From assembly GCA_963691655.1 (NCBI GenBank), contig OY829327.1, positions 58,230,079 to 58,294,078 on the forward strand: DNA of 64,000 bases, given 5' to 3'. The DNA comes from Toxonevra muliebris. Taxonomy: Eukaryota; Arthropoda; Insecta; Diptera; Pallopteridae. Positions 59,230-64,000 of the stretch are shown one piece after another. A program made the translations under genes and the position numbers. The notes below the pieces were generated by a model. The model was not told the origin of the DNA, ran no database searches, and worked only from the letters and a program-made list of their open reading frames with translations. Position 1 is the first letter of the stretch. Every line of letters begins with the position of its first letter.

Positions 59230-59645
59230 AAAAATAATAGTAGAAAAAGGAATGGAAAAAGTAGTAGAAAATAGCAGCAAAAAAGTAGAAGAAAATAGTA
59301 ATAGAAAAGGTAGCAGGAAAAAGAATAGAAAATAGTATTACAAATTGTTGTAAAGAAGTAGTAAAAAGGTAGCAGGAAAAGTAGTAGAAATAAAGTTAAA
59401 CATAGTAGTATAAAAATAGTAAAAATGGAGTAGAAAGAGTGGTAGAAATAATAATAAAAAATAGTAGTAGAAAAAACTATAAAAAGTAGTAAAAAGTAGT
59501 AGAAAGTAGTAGTAGAAAATAAGAAAAAATGTATTAAAAAAGTAGTAGAAAATAAGAAAAATTTGCAGAAAAAATAAGTTTAAAAGTAGTAGAAAATAGT
59601 AGTAGAATTAGTAGTAGAAATAGTAGTAGAAAATAAAAGTGAAGC
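59230..59645 (+). repeat. AGTAGAAAATA minisatellite, unit 2
   Basis: A longer version of the array at 58045-58260, with many GTAGTAGAAAATA variants, nearly free of C on the + strand. Confidence 0.85.
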
Positions 59646-60022
59646 ATGGTGCCACACCCACTAATCCAACAAACTGAAAGAATTTAAATTTTAGTACCGT
59701 ACCATAAATGCCTCCTAAGATATCTTATAATGGAAATTCAGGTTATATGGAAGGTGCCACACCCCCTTTGTCAATCCCACTCATATTTTTGTTGTAGCAT
59801 GACATTGTCGATTCTCGTTATTGTACCAAACTTCTGTACTGTGCTATAAATAGTTCTTGAGATATACCCAAAAAACTATTAGGATTATATGGGAGATGCC
59901 ATGCCCACTTTCCTAAAAGCCATTATGAATAGCTATGTTTCATCTTCCCGCCCTGGAAATATGACTTCAATCGGTCCAGTCGTTCAGAAGTTACACGATG
60001 TCATACACACAAAACTCTACGA

Positions 60023-61321
60023 TAGTGTCCGACCGAAGGTGATTTTTTGGCCGAAGCCTAAGCCGAACTTCGGCCAATCATCTAACCTTCGGCCGAAGCC
60101 GAAGACAGAAGGATTTTTAAAATATAAAAAATAAAAATCTGAAAGTAAATTTTTTCTACCTATGTATTTGCAAACATATACAGAAAAATATAAATAGTAG
60201 ATACTCCAAATAAAAAGCTGACCAGTAACACTAAATAAGTGTTCACTGTCGAAGGAGCTGACTAATATTATTTATCTCAAGAATCATTTAAAAATTTGTT
60301 AACGTCAACATATAAAGGTACATCGACTATATATCTGTAGAACGACTGTCGTTCAACGCCACCTGTGTCAAAAAAAAAAGTTGGCCGCTGGCTGACATGA
60401 TTCTGCTTATCTAAAATCAAAGATTAAATCTGCGTATTAATCGATAGACCTGCAGCCGGAACCAGAATTAACCCTCTAGTTCTCAAATTTTTGATTTAAA
60501 AAAAAGGATTGATAAATTTTAATGGGCGTGATTTTATGAAGCCGTATGTAAGAAAGTATTTGTTGTTGAATAAACTTTTTATCAATTTTTTTTAAATAAC
60601 TAAATATTTTTTTTAAAAAATTTATATTCCTAGGTACTCACAGCTAGTTTTTTTTATCTGGCTAGTATAACGGGAAGTATTTTATTTATTTTTTTTATTT
60701 TTATCTTAAATTCAGACAAAATAATTAATTTTGCTGTTTTTGATAAATTTTGATTTTGACTGTCGCTAACATCAGAATAACACTTAACTAATGTATTTTT
60801 TTAAAAGCTTGGGAATTTCTAGCCAAAACAATTTTCAATTTTTTTAACCTCCTTGAAAGTAAAAAAAAAAAGTGAAGCGCCAGTAATTGAAAATGTCGCC
60901 TTCTCTAACAGTTCACACTGCTTTTCAATACGCTTCAAGTCTTCCTTAAAAAGTAAAAAAGTTTGGCTTGCTTCTTCTGCCTCTAATTGTATTAGCTCCA
61001 GCAGGTTGTTCGTTAAAAAAATTATGGTTTTAAATCTATGGGCTACTTCAAAAGTAATAATGGAACAAGCTAACGGAGAAAATATTACAAAAAAATTGTA
61101 ATGTAAATACTTTATATAACAACTTCACATTTATTTATTTGTATAAATGTTTACTACCAATCTATAGTAAAAATTAATATAAAATAAAATGCTTATAATC
61201 TTCGGCTTCGGCAAAATACTTCGGCCAAAACTTCGGCCATTTTTTGCCGAAGCCGATGCCGAAGGTGCAATTTTAGGCCGAATAGCCGAAGAACCGAAGC
61301 CGAATATTCGGTCGGACACTA
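60023..61321. mobile_element. TAGTGTCCGACCG hAT, copy 2 (complete, 1.3 kb)
   Basis: The termini are TAGTGTCCGACCGAA (left) and the same inverted (right). The perfect 8-bp duplication CTCTACGA flanks it (60015-60022 and 61322-61329). Ends are packed with GCCGAAG/CTTCGGC motifs. The middle has a once-coding look on the minus strand but no intact transposase. It lies inside the tail of the dispersed repeat at 57688-61330. Confidence 0.9.
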
Positions 61322-61336
61322 CTCTACGATTATATA

Positions 61337-62755
61337 CAGTGCCGGTCATATCATTTGCAACCAAATTACTTGTGATTTAAATGACTTCTTAAGTTCACTA
61401 AAATAATTTTTATCAAAAATCTTTTTTATTCAAAACAAAGTGTATTTATTGCCATTTACCTACTATAAAAAATTAAAAGTACAAAATTATGTTGCAAATA
61501 AAAAAAGAAAGAAGTTATATTAAATTAAAGTGTGAATTGAAGAGGCCAAAACATTTGCAACTAGAAAAAGTTAATGTGAAAATTGTAGGAAAATCGAAAA
61601 AGTTTTCAAAACTTTGTTGCATACCCATTATTAGCGATCACTGTTACACGTCTACGTGGCATTGGCTCTATTAAATGTTTCGGCTGATCTATTCGAACTC
61701 CCTTCCATTGCTTTTGAACATTCTCATACAGACCCTCAGTTTCTTAAACGTATTCGTGCCAATATTTCGCTTCACGAGGATCCAATGGCTCTCAATTGGT
61801 CTTAGATTAAAAGGAGGAGAAATAGGTTATCTCAAAAAGAAATTTTGAAAAAATATTCAATACACAATTCGACGATTTCGCGAATTGTTAACAGCTGCAT
61901 TGTTGATCTGCGTCATAGAGGTGGAAGACCTCGCAAAGAAAAGTGTGAAAAACTAACGAAATCACAAAATTGACGAAAGCGAATCAGAAAGTGGAACCGA
62001 GAGAAATAAAAAATGCACTTAAGTTGGATATGTCATCATCGACCATCAAGCGAAGAACCAGAAAAAGTGAATTAAGTGCATACAACATTGACGAAAAAGC
62101 GCTTACTTTAATAAAAATCGCTTAACTCATTTAAAATTCCCTCGTAAATAAAAAAAATGGAATTTTTAACAGTTGCAAAACCCTTTGTTGTTAGATGAGA
62201 GCAAAATAAATATGTGCGATTCTGACGGAAAATAATTTGTTAAAAGGCCACACGGACCTAGTCATACACCGGGTACGGTAAATCACCAAGTAGGTTGTAT
62301 TATGGTCTAGGGCTGCTTTTCAGCTAATGGTATGGGTCCAACGCATTACATTCGGGGGAATTATGAAACACAACGATTATAAAAATGTTTTAAAAGACCT
62401 TATACTTCCGTAGGCTAGCTTGGAATGGATGTTTCCACAGGATCGTAAACCAAAGCGCACGTCTAAAGTGGTAACAGCTTGCCTTCTCGCAAAAAAATGT
62501 ACAATTTCTCATTTGTCCAGTACAGTCCTTCGACAAATTCCTTTGTTGACAAATTTGACAAAGTGAAAACCAGGCATTAGTATCGTATGAGTGCAACAAC
62601 AACACGACTTCCGTTGCAAAATTTTCGATTTACCATCGCTAAAGAAGTTTCACTTCAAAAATTACGTAAGCAAGAAATTTCAAATGTTCGGCAATCAGCA
62701 AACGTGAAGATACATAACAAAACCGAATACGAAAAGCGTTTATAGTAAAATTTTA
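61337..62755 (+). mobile_element. degenerate Tc1-like transposon
   Basis: The left end CAGTGCCGGTCATATCATTT follows TA at 61335-61336. + strand pieces: HTH/linker (SQKEILKKYSIHNSTISRIV; HRGGRPRKEK), then LLDESKINMCDSDGK with a catalytic Asp, GCIMVxGCFSANGMGPTHYI, then FPQDRKPKRTSKVV (family QQDNDPKHTS; Asp kept, neighbours changed). Stops and frame shifts are frequent. No matching right terminus was found, so the right limit is the end of recognisable coding. Confidence 0.75.
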
Positions 62756-63452
62756 AATAAAATTGAATGTTGCATATACGCAACATTGGGTATGAAAGAG
62801 TTAACAATTAATTTGATAACAAATTTTTACTAAATCTAAAAAAACAGACCAGAAATTAACATTTTTTCTTGTAAATAGTGTATTCTTATACGGATTGGAA
62901 CTTTGTCTTAAATTAACTGAAAACATATAGATAACATATACATAACGTAAATGAGGGTAATTCGGATCGATTTTTGCAAGGGAAACTTTGAGCGGTAAAA
63001 ATTAGAATTACAGATTTAATAAAAAATTAAAGCATATTTCTTCCTCTTTTAAAGTTGTTGACTACCAAAAAAAAACAAAACATAACTTTTTTTTAATAAT
63101 TACTAAGGTAACATCACCTGCATGTAATTTGGATCGAAAAATTGAGTGTGCATGTAAGTCGGATCGATGATGTATGTAATTTATAGCAAACTATCTTTAA
63201 TTTGAGGTTTATTTAAATGCAAAAGGTAAATATGGTGTTTAATGAAAATATATATGAAAAAAAAAATTATGTATGTATGCGTAAATACATACACACATAT
63301 ACAATTATTGTCCAAATCTATGTATTTTCCTTATATAATCATATACCGTTTGTCCGATTATAGTGAAATTTGGTGTAGAGATGCATTTGTGTGTATGCCA
63401 AGGTGTGCCAAAATTCGACCGTATCTTAAAGTAGTCGTGGGAAACATACCCA
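62756..63452. other. no supported gene
   Basis: TTGGATCGAAAAATTGAGTG near 63130 and TCGGATCGATG near 63160 are part of a short internal repeat. No coding signal. Confidence 0.35.
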
Positions 63453-63520
63453 AGCCGAGAATAGAACTCGGGTCTCCAGAGACAAGAGTCTGGCACTCTG
63501 CCACTAGACTACAGTGGCAA
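63453..63520 (-). pseudogene. tRNA-like sequence, minus strand
   Basis: Read on the minus strand, TAGTCTAGTGGCAGAGTGCC resembles a D-arm/A box and CCGAGTTCTATTCTCGG is a T-arm-like stem-loop with a B-box-like core. CCAGA...TCTGG could form an anticodon stem, but the loop is 8 nt. Pseudogene or tRNA-derived SINE; not a functional tRNA by inspection. Confidence 0.5.
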
Positions 63521-63670
63521 TGGTAGGGGACCTACAGTTTAACGCCGATTCCGAACAGCTGTGGCAATTTTTTATCAGCGTGATGGTTTTGCCATTACCA
63601 ATCAAGGTGTGTACTTGTACACATTCTTCACATCAATAGTGAGTATAAGAAATTTATGAGAATTAACCAC

Positions 63671-63744
63671 CAGACCAAGACGGGAATCGAACCCGCAACC
63701 TTCTGGATGAAAGTCTAGTGTACTATTTACTAGACTATCGAGGT
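63671..63744 (-). pseudogene. tRNA-Glu-like sequence, minus strand
   Basis: On the minus strand: GATAGTCTAGTAAATAGTA (D-arm-like), then CTTTCAT with TTC in the anticodon position, CCAGAAGG, and GCGGGTTCGATTCCCGT with a perfect B box (GGTTCGATTCC). Acceptor pairing GACC/GGTC holds for four pairs and then fails, and the anticodon stem is imperfect. It is probably a tRNA-derived repeat or pseudogene. Confidence 0.55.
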
Positions 63745-64000
63745 CGTCTATGCCAATATATGGTTGGAAACTATTTTTTTGTGTTATTCCCGAAATAGCA
63801 TTATTTTCCGGGTATGAGACACAGCTATGAGGCACCACTTAACTAGTATTTTAATCCTTTTATTGTATTTTTAAATAGAAAATAAAATAGCCCATGAAAT
63901 GAATCACATGCAAACTGCCTGTTCATTTAAAGTATGCAGACATTGCGTTAGCGATTTGGATGGAGAAGATGATGACTAAGAGGGCGATGATGAATAAAAA
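63745..64000. other. window end, no supported feature
   Basis: Short AT-rich tail. The final 60 bases (GATGGAGAAGATGATGACTA) are GA-rich but too short to judge. Confidence 0.3.

Larger units (their letters stand above)
57688..61330 (+). repeat. dispersed repeat with internal tandem duplication, hosting two hATs
   Basis: It starts CTAGCTGACCCAGCAGACGT, a start I know from a widespread insect interspersed repeat whose class I cannot fix. Two units follow: CTAGGCAGG(T/G)TCTTAAGATA at 58017 and 59196, then CACACCCACTAATCCAACAA at 58268 and 59653, then GCCACACCCCCTTTGTCAA-like blocks near 58373 and 59755. Without the nested hAT the period at the first marker is about 650 bp. It ends with CGGTCCAGTCGTTCAGAAGT and ACTCTACGATTATATA, separated by the second hAT. 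Confidence 0.65.

Noticed and set aside
59230..59645. CRISPR-like array
   Set aside because: Units are short, irregular and without unique spacers; it is a purine-rich minisatellite in a eukaryotic genome.
60853..61101. 82-codon + frame in hAT copy 2 as a gene
   Set aside because: It is rich in Lys and Ser from A/T runs, and the opposite strand looks more like decayed coding sequence.
63671..63744. A functional tRNA-Glu gene
   Set aside because: Acceptor and anticodon stems have mismatches, so I list it only as tRNA-like.

Overview
The window looks like AT-rich, transposon-laden DNA from a higher fly, most likely a tephritid fruit fly (Bactrocera/Ceratitis/Zeugodacus-type). The evidence is a 62-nt GT-AG intron in the one clear host gene, that gene's likeness to fly adhesion GPCRs, many degenerate Tc1/mariner, piggyBac, hAT and LINE copies, and a DD41D mariner fragment of a type I recall from Ceratitis rosa. 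The species call is inference; no database was searched.

Only one host gene is clearly supported: a two-exon adhesion G-protein coupled receptor on the + strand (ATG 5536, stop 8324, intron 7076-7137, 908 residues). It has a signal peptide, two copies of a short extracellular repeat, a hormone-receptor-like cysteine region, a GAIN/GPS region with an intact HLT cleavage tripeptide, seven membrane segments and a short tail. I see no operons, CRISPR arrays or confidently functional RNA genes.

Region by region: 1.2-3.8 kb is a nested stack, with a pogo/Tc1-type element split by a TTAA MITE and a dead piggyBac that sit side by side. 4.3-5.1 kb is an inverted-repeat element. 5.4-8.6 kb is the receptor gene, with a small hAT MITE just beyond it. 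9.2-13.3 kb holds a dead Tc1 transposon, a dead LINE with readable reverse transcriptase, and the 3' end of a second LINE. 14.3-18.5 kb has two copies of an unclassified repeat ('family A'), one split by a 758-bp hAT with a perfect 8-bp target duplication. 19-25.4 kb holds a series of MITEs, one split by a 5'-truncated LINE. 27.6-32.5 kb has odd motif-rich repeats and tRNA-like sequence. 35.6-42.7 kb has hAT, family A, Tc1, DD41D mariner and foldback elements. 45-52.9 kb has a second pair of abutting TTAA MITEs, a LINE fragment, another family A copy and a 1.1-kb hAT. 57.3-62.8 kb has a perfect 45-bp inverted repeat, a tandemly duplicated repeat interrupted by two different hATs, and a dead Tc1. 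The window ends with two tRNA-like sequences.

Nearly all transposon reading frames are broken, so the window reads as an old insertion landscape around one receptor gene. Target-site duplications, terminal repeats and recovered empty sites let several insertions be placed in order of arrival. I found no clearly new gene system. The points most worth following up are the receptor's reduced GPS disulfide set and extracellular repeat, the two cases of abutting TTAA elements, the cluster of five GTTTAAAC sites, and a few possible unannotated exons.
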